Under the pieces are notes generated by a model, which saw only the letters and a program-made list of their open reading frames with translations, was not told where the DNA came from and did not search any database. A program made the position numbers and the translations under genes. This document shows positions 38,231 to 46,845 of a stretch of DNA of 46,897 nucleotides, in pieces (positions within the stretch are counted from its first letter, which is position 1; each line of letters opens with the position of its first letter). The stretch is from Bacteroidaceae bacterium. Lineage in GTDB: Bacteria; Bacteroidota; Bacteroidia; Bacteroidales; Bacteroidaceae. The stretch covers positions 1-46,897 of the forward strand of contig CAAGGT010000277.1 of NCBI GenBank assembly GCA_900769465.1, in the 5' to 3' direction.

Positions 38231-41128
38231 TTATTTTACAGATATTTTGTATGTCCTTGTGATGTTGTTGCCGTTGGCTGTTACAATATAGAATCCTTTA
38301 ACCAGGCCTTTTATGGGCAATGTGTTGCCGTTGCAGCCATCAACAAGTCTGCCATCGGCCGTGTGCAGGGTTACGGAACTGGTTCCCTTTCCGCAGATAA
38401 TCCTGTCGCTGTGGATCTCAATACCGGCCTTGTCGCAGCTTATTTCGCCGATGGATGTCTCGTCACCTTTCCTGATGATGTGTGTGGTGTAGCTCTCGTT
38501 TCGTGCAACGCCTTTCGCCTCAAGTCGGTCTCCCGATACCACAAGATAACTTACTCCATTCTTTATTGCCGATTGTGTCCATTGGATTGACCACTTGTCT
38601 CCCATCAATGTAAGCAGATATGTGTTCCAATCGGCATAGTATTGGTTGGTTCCGAATACACCATATTCGTTGAGGTATCTGCCATCGGCACCGCTGGTAA
38701 TCTTGTAGCAGTTGCTTCCGTTTGCATCGGGTGCAATTTTCCACTCCTGTGCTGCTGCAGGCTCGTCTACTTCTTTGAATGTCGGTGTGCCGCCACTGCC
38801 ATTTACATTGTTGTTGGTGAGGTAGCGCCTACCGTCTGTGATGTAATAAACCTCGTTTCTGTCAATAAGCTCCTCCTTTGGCGTTCCACCCAGTGGTACA
38901 AGGTCGAATATGTACTTGTCGGGCAATGCAGTGGTGTTGCCTTTCTGTATCTGTGTGCCGCTTACGCTCCAGAATGCAGTGCCAGCGCTGCCGCCGTTCT
39001 GTATTGCATATTTGCCGTTTGCAAGCAGTGTGATGTCGTATGTGTGCCATACGGCCTCGTAGGGGTTGGTTGCGTCGCTGACTGTGAAGCTACCGTTCTC
39101 GTTCAGGTAACGGTTATCCTCAAGGTTTATAATCTTGTAACGGTTTGTGCTTGGGTCCAGGCTTATCTTCCACTCCTGTCGCTGTGGACGGATGTTGTCT
39201 TGCTCGGCCAGGAATGAAGGCTTGCTTCCGGCTGCCTTATTATTGTTTGTTAGATATTTGCCGTTGTACATAATGTAGTATGTACCGTTTTCAAGAACCT
39301 GTGCCGGGAAAACATCGGTTCGGTAGTCATATGACTCCTTGTATTCGGCAACAAGTGTACCGATAATGTCCTTTATGAACGGCTCAATGTGTACAGTGCC
39401 CACTGCGGGTGTGGCAACTTTCAGTGAACCTGCAAAATTGCGTGAACGCAGTGCTGTCTGTGCTTCATTATACTCCTTGTATTTCAGATAGTTGTCAATG
39501 AATGCCTCCGGTGTGCCGTTTGCCAAGGCCTTGTTCATCTCAATAATGCATACACCTCTTTGTCCAAGATATTTCATTGATTGTATCCAAGGTTCTATCT
39601 CTTTTGTCAGTGCCGGATGTTCGTCGGTTGTCAAAAGTGTCTCGGCAGTATTCACCAACTTGTGGAACTGTTCACCCACAGCTGCGTATGCAGCCTCCCT
39701 GTCTGTTGTAATCTTGTTCTTGAAGGTCTCTTTGGCCTTGACAAATTCGGGTGATTCGTCCATACGACGCAAACCGTGTGTGTTTACGCCCAAGTCGACA
39801 TTGTTTTCGCAGAAGAAACGGAATGCCTCGTAATTCTCGGGCATAAGGTACTTCATTGCGGCCTCCCATGATGCGTTAGAATCGTATGCAGGCATGTTCC
39901 ATGTGTAGTCTGCAATGCTGAAGAGTGAAACCTTTGATGCCTCGGCATACTCCATTGGGTTGGAAACGAATCCCGAGAGCATATCGGCAATGTTCAGGTC
40001 GTTGCCGTATGTGGGACCCATGAGCAGGTGGTTGATGCAGTAGTCGCTTACAGGGTAGTTGAGCCAGATGTATGCCTTGCGCTTGATTTGGTTGTTAATC
40101 CATGTCATGTCGCTGTAGTTTATCATATCTACAACGCTGTTGCCGGTCCACATGACGTTGATGTCGCTGTCCATGATGTCGCCCAATGCAGGCAGGTAGA
40201 TGGCATTAGCCCAACCACGGTTGTATTGTGTGGGGCATATTGTGAGTGGCTTTACATCGGGGTATACCTTACGCAGTTCTGCGGCAATGTAGTTCATCAG
40301 CTCGGCCTGCTCGTCACCGTGTGTGCCGTCATCGCCCCAAAGGTCGTCCCAGAACACGGCAAAGCTCCTCACTCCCAGGGCGCACATCGCCTTGAGCTTG
40401 TTCACGATGTTGGCTCTGTCGGTGGCGTTCCATTGTATATCCTCGCCCGGGTGGATTGCCCACATGAACTCAATCTTATTTGCTTTTGCCACATTTACAT
40501 ACTCTGTAATTTTCTTGGCAAGGTCGGCAGGGTATTCCTCGCGCCATTTACTCTTGTGGTAAGCATCGTCCTTGGGGCCATAGATGTAGACGTTCATCTT
40601 CATCTCGCCGAACATTTCCAGGAGTCCCATACGGTCAGCCTCGCTGTATGGGTTGCCGTAGTAGCCCTCGACAAGTCCGCGTTGTGGTACGCTTGGGAAG
40701 TCGGTTACTGTAGCACACATTACATTCGGCTGTGATGCCATCTGTATGAATGTCTGTACACCATAGTAGGTGCCCGAACCGTCGTTGCCGGCAATGACAA
40801 CCTTGTTGCTGCTGATTTCAAGGTAGTAACCCTCGGCCTTCTGTGGAATGAGGTTCTCGTATGTAGCTACAGCTGCATCGCCACGCTCACCGATGACAAG
40901 CTCTACGGTGCCGTCGGTAGTGCTGAAATTTTTCTTGAAAAGATTCACTGCATCCGCATCAGCGTCGGCATCGCCTGTGATTGTGTAGCTTGCGCTGTTC
41001 TCAAATGCGGTCTCATTGCCCCAGGCTATACTTTGGGGAATAGGGTAGATTTTGACTGTCTGTGCGTTTGCGTTGAATGATATTGCCGTAAGCAGTAGAG
41101 CGGCAAAACCGAGAAACAGTTTTTTCAT
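38231..41128 (-). CDS. GH84 beta-N-acetylglucosaminidase with carbohydrate-binding-like modules
   Basis: The 965-residue secreted enzyme has a signal peptide (ends NANA-Q, about 22) and a GH20b-like N-domain (about 25-145). The GH84 catalytic barrel (about 148-430) starts RGLVEGYYGNPYSEADR and has the Asp261-Asp262 pair in FAVFWDDLWGDDG, the usual substrate-assisted catalytic residues. A helical bundle follows (about 430-600). Two similar modules of about 130 residues (about 612-745 and 758-887) each contain YLTNNN and RYLNE-G motifs in the style of ricin-type beta-trefoils, then a C-terminal tail (about 900-965, TLHTADGRLVDG, GLVKGFYIVTA) resembling a type IX sorting domain. It probably removes GlcNAc from host or other glycoconjugates. 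Confidence 0.92.
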   Translation of the reverse strand: MKKLFLGFAALLLTAISFNANAQTVKIYPIPQSIAWGNETAFENSASYTITGDADADADAVNLFKKNFSTTDGTVELVIGERGDAAVATYENLIPQKAEGYYLEISSNKVVIAGNDGSGTYYGVQTFIQMASQPNVMCATVTDFPSVPQRGLVEGYYGNPYSEADRMGLLEMFGEMKMNVYIYGPKDDAYHKSKWREEYPADLAKKITEYVNVAKANKIEFMWAIHPGEDIQWNATDRANIVNKLKAMCALGVRSFAVFWDDLWGDDGTHGDEQAELMNYIAAELRKVYPDVKPLTICPTQYNRGWANAIYLPALGDIMDSDINVMWTGNSVVDMINYSDMTWINNQIKRKAYIWLNYPVSDYCINHLLMGPTYGNDLNIADMLSGFVSNPMEYAEASKVSLFSIADYTWNMPAYDSNASWEAAMKYLMPENYEAFRFFCENNVDLGVNTHGLRRMDESPEFVKAKETFKNKITTDREAAYAAVGEQFHKLVNTAETLLTTDEHPALTKEIEPWIQSMKYLGQRGVCIIEMNKALANGTPEAFIDNYLKYKEYNEAQTALRSRNFAGSLKVATPAVGTVHIEPFIKDIIGTLVAEYKESYDYRTDVFPAQVLENGTYYIMYNGKYLTNNNKAAGSKPSFLAEQDNIRPQRQEWKISLDPSTNRYKIINLEDNRYLNENGSFTVSDATNPYEAVWHTYDITLLANGKYAIQNGGSAGTAFWSVSGTQIQKGNTTALPDKYIFDLVPLGGTPKEELIDRNEVYYITDGRRYLTNNNVNGSGGTPTFKEVDEPAAAQEWKIAPDANGSNCYKITSGADGRYLNEYGVFGTNQYYADWNTYLLTLMGDKWSIQWTQSAIKNGVSYLVVSGDRLEAKGVARNESYTTHIIRKGDETSIGEISCDKAGIEIHSDRIICGKGTSSVTLHTADGRLVDGCNGNTLPIKGLVKGFYIVTANGNNITRTYKISVK

Positions 41129-41171
41129 ATAATCAATAAGTTATAGTGTTTGCTATGTTTATGCATCGAAG

Positions 41172-41203
41172 CAAAAATAGTTATTTTGAGCGGAATAGCC
41201 AAA
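41172..41203 (-). promoter_or_regulatory. promoter of the GH84 gene
   Basis: On the minus strand, TTTG (41203-41200), a 20-nt spacer and TATTTTTG (41179-41172) match the consensus exactly. It physically overlaps the oppositely directed surE promoter at 41185-41218. Confidence 0.75.
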
Positions 41204-41218
41204 TTTTTTGTATCTTAG
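41185..41218 (+). promoter_or_regulatory. candidate surE-lpxB promoter
   Basis: TTTG (41185-41188), a 22-nt spacer and TATCTTAG (41211-41218), one base off TAnnTTTG. The ATG of surE is 29 nt downstream. The site interleaves with the GH84 promoter. Confidence 0.5.
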
Positions 41219-41247
41219 CGCCATTAACAGAAAAGAAGAATAATGTT

Positions 41248-42009
41248 ATGGATGCAAGACCGCTTATATTGGTGTCGAATGATGACGGTTACCGTGCCAA
41301 AGGCATAAATTGCCTGGCAAGGGTGCTGATGGAGTTTGGTGATGTTGTTGTGGTGGCACCGCATATTGGTCGTTCGGGAAAGGGATGTGCCATAACAAGC
41401 GAGGTGCCGTTGAAGGTTGAACTGGTGGCATCGGAGCCCGCGCTGCAGGTATACTCCTGTACCGGAACACCTTGCGACTGCGTCAAAGTGGCCTGTCACA
41501 GTATTCTAGACCGTCGTCCCGACTTGGTTGTCGGTGGTATCAACCATGGCGACAATTCGGCTGTCAATGCACACTATTCGGGAACTATGGGTATTGTTCT
41601 CGAGGGTTGCATGAAGGGAATACCCTCGATAGCCTTCTCTCTTTGCTCGCACGATGCCAATGCCGATTTCTCACCCACATATGATGTTATACGCAGGGTA
41701 GTTGCAGCAGTGCTTGAGCGTGGCTTGCCGTCGGGTAGTTGCCTGAATGTGAATTTCCCCGACACTCCTTCCTATGCCGGCATCAAGGTGTGCCGTCAGG
41801 CAATGGGGCGTTGGGTGAATGAGTGGGAGTCGCACGAACATCCGCGCGGTGGCCGTTGGTGGTGGCTCACCGGCGAGTTTGTCGTGGAGGATGAATGCCC
41901 GTCGGCCGATAGAGTGGCTCTTGACAATAATTTTGTGACCATTACCCCGACAACGATAGATATGACCGACTATCGTCTGCTCGACGAGATGGAGCAGTGG
42001 AATATCTAA
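41248..42009 (+). CDS. surE: 5'/3'-nucleotidase SurE
   Basis: The 253-residue metal-dependent nucleoside monophosphate phosphatase is taken from the ATG at 41248 (MDARPLILVSNDDG). The frame runs back to 41146 but crosses the promoter. The active-site motif ILVSNDDGYRAKGI with the Asp-Asp pair, APHIGRSGKGCAIT, GTPCDCVKVA and GGINHGDNSAVNAHYSGTMG are all typical. It may salvage nucleotides in stationary phase. It is 13 nt upstream of lpxB and shares its message. Confidence 0.95.
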   Translation: MDARPLILVSNDDGYRAKGINCLARVLMEFGDVVVVAPHIGRSGKGCAITSEVPLKVELVASEPALQVYSCTGTPCDCVKVACHSILDRRPDLVVGGINHGDNSAVNAHYSGTMGIVLEGCMKGIPSIAFSLCSHDANADFSPTYDVIRRVVAAVLERGLPSGSCLNVNFPDTPSYAGIKVCRQAMGRWVNEWESHEHPRGGRWWWLTGEFVVEDECPSADRVALDNNFVTITPTTIDMTDYRLLDEMEQWNI

Positions 42010-42022
42010 TGGTTGAGTGCTT

Positions 42023-43165
42023 ATGAAATATTATCTCATAGTTGGTGAAGCTTCGGGCGATCTGCACGCCTCGAATCTGATGAAATCGATAAAGGCTATT
42101 GATGTGGATGCCGAATTCCGCTTTTTTGGCGGTGACCTTATGTCGGCAGTGGGTGGCACGCGCGTAAAGCATTACCGCGAGCTTGCATATATGGGTTTTG
42201 TGCCTGTCCTGATGCATTTGAGGACAATCTTTGCCAATATGAGAATGTGCAAGAAGGATGTAGCGGAATGGATACCCGACGCCCTGATACTTGTCGATTA
42301 TCCGGGGTTTAACCTTTCTGTTGCTGAATATATCCACAAGAATACAGAAATTCCTGTATACTATTATATCTCTCCCAAGATTTGGGCCTGGAAGGAGTAT
42401 CGCATAAAGAATATAAAGCGCGATGTCGATGAACTCTTTTCAATACTTCCGTTCGAGATTGAGTTCTTTGAGAAGAAGCATGATTACAGAATCAACTATG
42501 TGGGTAACCCATGTGTCGATGCGGTTGATGCTTTCAAACGCGAGAAAGCCATCTCCCATGCCTGTTTTCTTGAACAGAACGGCTTGAGCGGGGAACCTGT
42601 CATAGCTTTGCTTGCAGGTAGCCGCAAACAGGAGATTAAGGCAAACCTGCCTGTCATGGTAGAGGCCGTGAAGCAATATCCCGGTTATCAACCTGTAATT
42701 GCCGGTGCGCCTGGTATTGACAGGGAGTTCTATGCTCCATATCTTGGCAATGGCGTGAAGATACTCTTTGGGCAGACGTATGACATTCTCAACAATTCCT
42801 ATGCGGCATTGGTCACATCAGGTACAGCTACTCTTGAAACGGCACTCTTCAATGTCCCGCAAGTGGTGTGTTATGCGACTCCCATGGCACGTCTCTATTC
42901 GTGGCTAAAAAAACATTTTCTGAAAGTTCAATATGTATCACTTGTGAATCTTATTGCCGGCAGGGAGGTAGTGCGCGAACTGATTGCTGCCGATATGACA
43001 TTGCAGAATGTGAAGGAGGAATTGGGAGCGCTGTTGTCCGGCAACAGTGAAAAAAGAACGGCTATGCTCGGAGAGTATAGCCGTATGATGGGTATTCTTG
43101 GCAAGCCGGGTGCTTCGCGGCATGCTGCTGAAAAAATAGTCTCTTTGTTGAAGGAGCGGGATTAA
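42023..43165 (+). CDS. lpxB: lipid-A-disaccharide synthase
   Basis: The 380-residue peripheral-membrane GT19 glycosyltransferase joins UDP-2,3-diacylglucosamine and lipid X to lipid A disaccharide. The ATG at 42023 (MKYYLIVGEASGDLHAS) is preferred over a GTG two codons earlier. Typical motifs are IVGEASGDLHASNLM, VDYPGFNLSVA, YYISPKIWAW, YVGNPCVD, LLAGSRKQEIKANLP and VTSGTATLETALF. Its stop overlaps the end of the convergent cdsA by 4 nt, with no terminator between them. Confidence 0.96.
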   Translation: MKYYLIVGEASGDLHASNLMKSIKAIDVDAEFRFFGGDLMSAVGGTRVKHYRELAYMGFVPVLMHLRTIFANMRMCKKDVAEWIPDALILVDYPGFNLSVAEYIHKNTEIPVYYYISPKIWAWKEYRIKNIKRDVDELFSILPFEIEFFEKKHDYRINYVGNPCVDAVDAFKREKAISHACFLEQNGLSGEPVIALLAGSRKQEIKANLPVMVEAVKQYPGYQPVIAGAPGIDREFYAPYLGNGVKILFGQTYDILNNSYAALVTSGTATLETALFNVPQVVCYATPMARLYSWLKKHFLKVQYVSLVNLIAGREVVRELIAADMTLQNVKEELGALLSGNSEKRTAMLGEYSRMMGILGKPGASRHAAEKIVSLLKERD

Positions 43166-43995
43166 AGGATGCCGATGAATGCCAAGTAGACAATTACGCT
43201 TGGCACGGCAAGCAATGTGCTGTCAAAACGGTCGAGCAGGCCACCATGTCCCGGGAGGATGTTGCCCGAATCCTTTATCTGCATTTCTCTTTTCATGCTT
43301 GACTCAATAAGGTCGCCCAGAGTGCCGGTGACAACGACCACCAGTGCCATACCAATCCATTGCCATATGTTCATCACGTCAAAATAGTGCGCCATTACAA
43401 CACTTGCCGCAACAGCTACAGTTACTCCGCCAAAGAATCCTTCCCAAGTCTTCTTGGGTGAAATCCTCTCGAACATCTTGTGGCGGCCGATTGTACATCC
43501 TACGCAATATGCTCCGGTGTCATTGCACCAGATGAAGATGAACAATGACAGCGGGAACAGCCAATGGTATGTCTCGCCTGCAGCAGCTCCGGCTGTGCCC
43601 AATACGTTCAGCAACGAGAATGGCAATGCCACATAGAGCTGCGTCAAGGTAAAGTATGCGTAGCTTTCAAGCGAATTCCCCTTCTTTGAGAACAGACGAC
43701 CTATGAATACACCGGCTACCATTATGATGTATGGCGAAAAGACCAGTGCGGTAGGTGCTTTGCTGTGGGTGGCCATCGCAATGCCGAAATAGAGGCACAG
43801 ACCGCATATTGTGGCCTGCAAAGAGCCGACCGTTGCCTTTTTGCTCTGCTTCAACAATCGGCAGAATTCTACCACGGACAATGCTGTAAGCACAAGGAAC
43901 AGCGACTTGAATGTTTGCAGTCCATAAAGTATTGAGCCAATTAGTATGGCAACAAACAATGCACCCGTAACAGTGCGCACAATCAACTTCTTCAT
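43162..43995 (-). CDS. cdsA: phosphatidate cytidylyltransferase
   Basis: The 277-residue inner-membrane enzyme makes CDP-diacylglycerol from phosphatidate and CTP. Eight or so transmembrane segments are visible. The C-terminal signature is present: RISPKKTWEGFFGG, then GDLIESSMKREMQIKDSGNILPGHGGLLDRFDS, matching the family pattern S-x-x-K-R-x4-K-D-x-x-x-x-x-P-G-H-G-G-x-x-D-R-x-D. It is last in the rsfS-ftsH-cdsA set, 57 nt downstream of ftsH. Confidence 0.95.
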   Translation of the reverse strand: MKKLIVRTVTGALFVAILIGSILYGLQTFKSLFLVLTALSVVEFCRLLKQSKKATVGSLQATICGLCLYFGIAMATHSKAPTALVFSPYIIMVAGVFIGRLFSKKGNSLESYAYFTLTQLYVALPFSLLNVLGTAGAAAGETYHWLFPLSLFIFIWCNDTGAYCVGCTIGRHKMFERISPKKTWEGFFGGVTVAVAASVVMAHYFDVMNIWQWIGMALVVVVTGTLGDLIESSMKREMQIKDSGNILPGHGGLLDRFDSTLLAVPSVIVYLAFIGIL

Positions 43996-44052
43996 TTTAC
44001 CTTGTTTTATGGTTGTGTTATATCGGCTTCAGATAAGGATGTTCTTTGCGGT

Positions 44053-46014
44053 TTACTCCTTCTCCTCATCGGTTTGTGTCTGGGTTGCAGCATCTTCTGC
44101 ATCCTTGTTTTCCTCATTGCTGTTCGCGTTGAAGATCTCCTCGCTGCGTGATGTCCATGGGCGTTTGCCGAATATCTTCTCGACATCTTCGGCAAAAATT
44201 ACCTCTTTTTCCATCAGTATCCTTGCAAGTTCAGCGTGTCCCTCCTTGTGCTCGAGCAGGAGTTCTTTTGCTCTTTCGTACTGCTCCTTTATCATACTGT
44301 GGACCTCTGTATCGATCATCTCGGCGGTCTTTTCGCTGTAAGGACGGTTGAACGAGTACTCTTGGTTGTTGTAATAGCACAGGTTTGAGAGCCTGTCGCT
44401 CATGCCCGCATATGCAACCATTGCGTATGCCTGTTTGGTGATGCGCTCAAGGTCATTCATCGCGCCCGTGGAAATGTGCCCGATAAAGCACTCCTCTGCC
44501 GCACGGCCACCAAGGGTAGCGCACATCTCGTCAAGCATCTGCTCTTTTGTGGTTATCTGGCGCTCCTCGGGCATATACCAGGCTGCGCCTAGCGCTCTGC
44601 CGCGCGGAACTATCGTAACCTTGATGAGTGGGTTGGCGTGTTCCAGGAACCAGGATATTGTCGCGTGGCCGGCCTCGTGTATGGCTATGGCCTCCTTCTC
44701 CTTTTGTGTCATGACCTTGGTTTTCTTTTCCAGACCACCGATTATGCGGTCTATGGCATCAAGGAAATCCTGTTTGTCGACAGCCTTCTTTTTGTTGCGG
44801 GCCGCAATAAGTGCTGCCTCGTTGCAGACATTGGCAATGTCTGCACCCGAGAATCCGGGTGTCTGGCGCGCCAGTGTGTCGACATCGACTGACGGGTCAA
44901 GTTTCAATGGGCGCAGATGTACACCGAATACCTCTTTGCGTTCGTTGAGGTCGGGCAGGTCGACGTGTATCTGCCTGTCAAAACGTCCTGCGCGCAATAG
45001 GGCTTTGTCAAGTATGTCGGCGCGGTTGGTTGCGGCTATTACTATGATGCCGCTGTTGGTGCCAAAGCCATCCATCTCGGTCAACAACTGGTTAAGAGTG
45101 TTCTCGCGTTCGTCGTTGCCGCCCATTGACGGGTTCTTGCCGCGCGCACGTCCCACAGCGTCAATCTCGTCTATGAATATGATGCAGGGCGCTTTTTCCT
45201 TGGCTTGGCGGAACAGGTCGCGCACACGCGATGCTCCCACACCCACGAACATCTCTACAAAATCGGAACCGGACATTGAGAAGAACGGTACGTTGGCTTC
45301 TCCTGCAACAGCTTTTGCAAGCAGTGTCTTTCCTGTTCCCGGAGGACCTACAAGCAGGGCGCCTTTGGGTATCTTGCCACCCAGTTCTGTGTATGTCTGT
45401 GGGCTTTTGAGAAAGTCTACGATTTCCTGTACCTCCTGCTTGGCACCTTCTTGTCCTGCCACATCCTTGAATGTGACACGTGTGGTACTTTCTTTATCGA
45501 AGAGCTTGGCCTGTGACTTGCCGACATTGAATACGCCGCTTTGTCCGCCACCGCCGCTCATACGGCGCATGATGAATATCCAAATGAATATCAGGGCTAT
45601 GAATGGAACAGTGTTCCAGAACAGCTCGCCCCAGAAATTCTTCTGTTCCTCGTAATTCACGACTCCCTTGAACTTGCCATCTTCGCTTTCGCGTTGCTGG
45701 CGTATGAAATTGTCGAAATTGTCTATGGAGCCTATGGTAGTCTCAACCTTCAGGCGCGCACCGTCTGCTGTGGGCTTGTCGGTAACCTTGAGGGCAGAGT
45801 CTTTCAATATGTAAGCTTCGAGCGTCCTGTTGTTTATGACAGATATCTCTTCTACATATCCGTTCTTGATGTAGTCCTCTACCTCGGAGTAGGATTTCCT
45901 GACACTCTGGTTGGGGGTGCCATCGTCGAATATGAGTAGGAATAGGAGTACACCTCCTATTATCATATATAGCCAGGTGAATGAAAATTTAGGTAGCTTG
46001 TTGTTCTTGTTCAT
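44053..46014 (-). CDS. ftsH: ATP-dependent zinc metalloprotease FtsH
   Basis: The 653-residue membrane AAA+ protease degrades misfolded membrane and selected soluble proteins. There are two transmembrane helices (about 11-29 and 131-149) around a periplasmic domain, then the AAA module with Walker A GPPGTGKT 223-230, Walker B IIFIDE 278-283 and the second region of homology ending RAGRFDR. The zinc site is HEAGH at 446-450. A C-terminal acidic tail rich in Glu and Thr follows. It lies 5 nt downstream of rsfS and upstream of cdsA. Confidence 0.97.
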   Translation of the reverse strand: MNKNNKLPKFSFTWLYMIIGGVLLFLLIFDDGTPNQSVRKSYSEVEDYIKNGYVEEISVINNRTLEAYILKDSALKVTDKPTADGARLKVETTIGSIDNFDNFIRQQRESEDGKFKGVVNYEEQKNFWGELFWNTVPFIALIFIWIFIMRRMSGGGGQSGVFNVGKSQAKLFDKESTTRVTFKDVAGQEGAKQEVQEIVDFLKSPQTYTELGGKIPKGALLVGPPGTGKTLLAKAVAGEANVPFFSMSGSDFVEMFVGVGASRVRDLFRQAKEKAPCIIFIDEIDAVGRARGKNPSMGGNDERENTLNQLLTEMDGFGTNSGIIVIAATNRADILDKALLRAGRFDRQIHVDLPDLNERKEVFGVHLRPLKLDPSVDVDTLARQTPGFSGADIANVCNEAALIAARNKKKAVDKQDFLDAIDRIIGGLEKKTKVMTQKEKEAIAIHEAGHATISWFLEHANPLIKVTIVPRGRALGAAWYMPEERQITTKEQMLDEMCATLGGRAAEECFIGHISTGAMNDLERITKQAYAMVAYAGMSDRLSNLCYYNNQEYSFNRPYSEKTAEMIDTEVHSMIKEQYERAKELLLEHKEGHAELARILMEKEVIFAEDVEKIFGKRPWTSRSEEIFNANSNEENKDAEDAATQTQTDEEKE

Positions 46015-46019
46015 TGTTG

Positions 46020-46391
46020 TCAGTCAATGTCGGGTATTGTTGTTAATGTAGCATCGGCCCAAAGGTGTTCTATGTCGTAGAACTTGCGTACGTCGGGCAG
46101 GAATATGTGTACCAGGATATCGCCGTAGTCCATTGCTACCCATTGTGAGTTGCGCAGGCCGTCAACAAAATATGGCTTCTTTCTGCAGTTTATACGAACT
46201 GTGTCCTCGATGGAGTCTGCAATGGCGCTTACCTGATTCGGTGAGTTGCCCTGGCAAATCACAAAGTAGTCGCAAACGCTGTTGCCGAGCTTCAGCATAT
46301 CCACTACAACAATTTCTTTGCCTTTTTTATCTTGTATACCTTCTATTATTTGCTCAATTACTTCCTTTGCCTCCATTTTTTCTGTTTGCAT
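46020..46391 (-). CDS. rsfS: ribosomal silencing factor RsfS
   Basis: The 123-residue Iojap/YbeB-family protein binds L14 and blocks 50S/30S joining. Features include KKGKEIVVVDMLKLGNSVCDYFVICQGNSPNQVSAIADSIEDTVR (about 23-67) and SQWVAMDYGDILVHIFLPDVRKFYDIEHLWADA near the end. A second Met five codons later (MEAKEVIEQII) is an alternative start. It begins the operon with ftsH and cdsA. Confidence 0.95.
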   Translation of the reverse strand: MQTEKMEAKEVIEQIIEGIQDKKGKEIVVVDMLKLGNSVCDYFVICQGNSPNQVSAIADSIEDTVRINCRKKPYFVDGLRNSQWVAMDYGDILVHIFLPDVRKFYDIEHLWADATLTTIPDID

Positions 46392-46422
46392 ATTATATTC
46401 CTGTTAAATTGTATCTTTACTG

Positions 46423-46430
46423 CAAAGATA
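46423..46430 (-). promoter_or_regulatory. -7 box of the rsfS-ftsH-cdsA operon
   Basis: Minus strand reads TATCTTTG, a perfect TAnnTTTG, 31 nt upstream of the start codon. The -33 region is A/T-rich. Confidence 0.55.
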
Positions 46431-46556
46431 TTCCTTATTTTGTCTATTTTAAAATAAAAACATAGGCTTTTTAGCGTTTTGTGCCGAAAAAAGAAAGTTT
46501 TTTCGTTTTTTTAAGCAAAAAATAGGCGAAAATATTTTTTTATCGAAAAAAAGTTG

Positions 46557-46564
46557 TACCTTTG
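46557..46564 (+). promoter_or_regulatory. -7 box of the tRNA-Gln gene
   Basis: TACCTTTG is a perfect TAnnTTTG, with its end 16 nt before the first base of the tRNA. An oligo-T tract lies near the -33 distance. Confidence 0.65.
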
Positions 46565-46580
46565 CATCGCATTTGAGCAT

Positions 46581-46651
46581 TGGGCTATGGTGTAATGGTA
46601 ACACTGCAGATTCTGGTCCTGCCTTTCCTGGTTCGAGTCCGGGTAGCCCAA
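46581..46651 (+). tRNA. tRNA-Gln (anticodon CTG)
   Basis: Acceptor stem 46581-46587 pairs with 46644-46650 (U1-A72 as usual for tRNA-Gln). The D stem is GTGT/ACAC at 46590-46604. The anticodon loop TTCTGGT at 46611-46617 gives anticodon CTG at 46613-46615. The T-arm CCTGG-TTCGAGT-CCGGG is canonical. One A-C mismatch closes the anticodon stem (46610 with 46618). No CCA is encoded; the discriminator is A46651. A terminator follows. Confidence 0.95.
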
Positions 46652-46654
46652 CAG

Positions 46655-46684
46655 AGAGATTTCCGTTTGGAAATCTCTTTTTTT
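46655..46684 (+). terminator. terminator of tRNA-Gln
   Basis: A 10-bp stem (46655-46664 with 46669-46678) has a GTTT loop, followed by seven Ts. It starts four bases after the tRNA. Confidence 0.93.
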
Positions 46685-46748
46685 GTGCGCGCTCATTGTG
46701 TCTCGGTTGGGCAAGCGCAAATGGTATTCCCGACTTGTGGCTACAATA

Positions 46749-46776
46749 AAAAAGCACCTCTGTCGAGGTGCTTTTT
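46749..46776. terminator. second hairpin terminator, symmetric
   Basis: A 12-bp stem (46749-46760 with 46765-46776) has a TGTC loop and A5/T5 ends, so it can act on either strand. No gene is visible between it and the tRNA terminator (46685-46748). It may insulate the following gene. Confidence 0.75.
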
Positions 46777-46793
46777 GTGGCTCACCTGCAAAA

Positions 46794-46825
46794 GTTGGGG
46801 GGATGATATAAAAATATTATCTTCG
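46794..46825 (+). promoter_or_regulatory. candidate promoter of the edge gene
   Basis: GTTG (46794-46797), a 20-nt spacer and TATCTTCG (46818-46825), one base off each consensus element. The ATG follows 20 nt later. Confidence 0.4.
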
Positions 46826-46845
46826 CATAGTTAAAATAAAGTACT

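Noticed and set aside
40028..40735. 235-codon open frame on the plus strand
   Set aside because: Antisense to the GH84 catalytic region, with no start context or motif.
44402..45655. 417-codon open frame on the plus strand
   Set aside because: It is exactly antisense to ftsH. Codon bias of the real gene produces the long open complement.
46449..46757. 102-codon frame on the minus strand
   Set aside because: It crosses the tRNA-Gln gene and its terminator in antisense.
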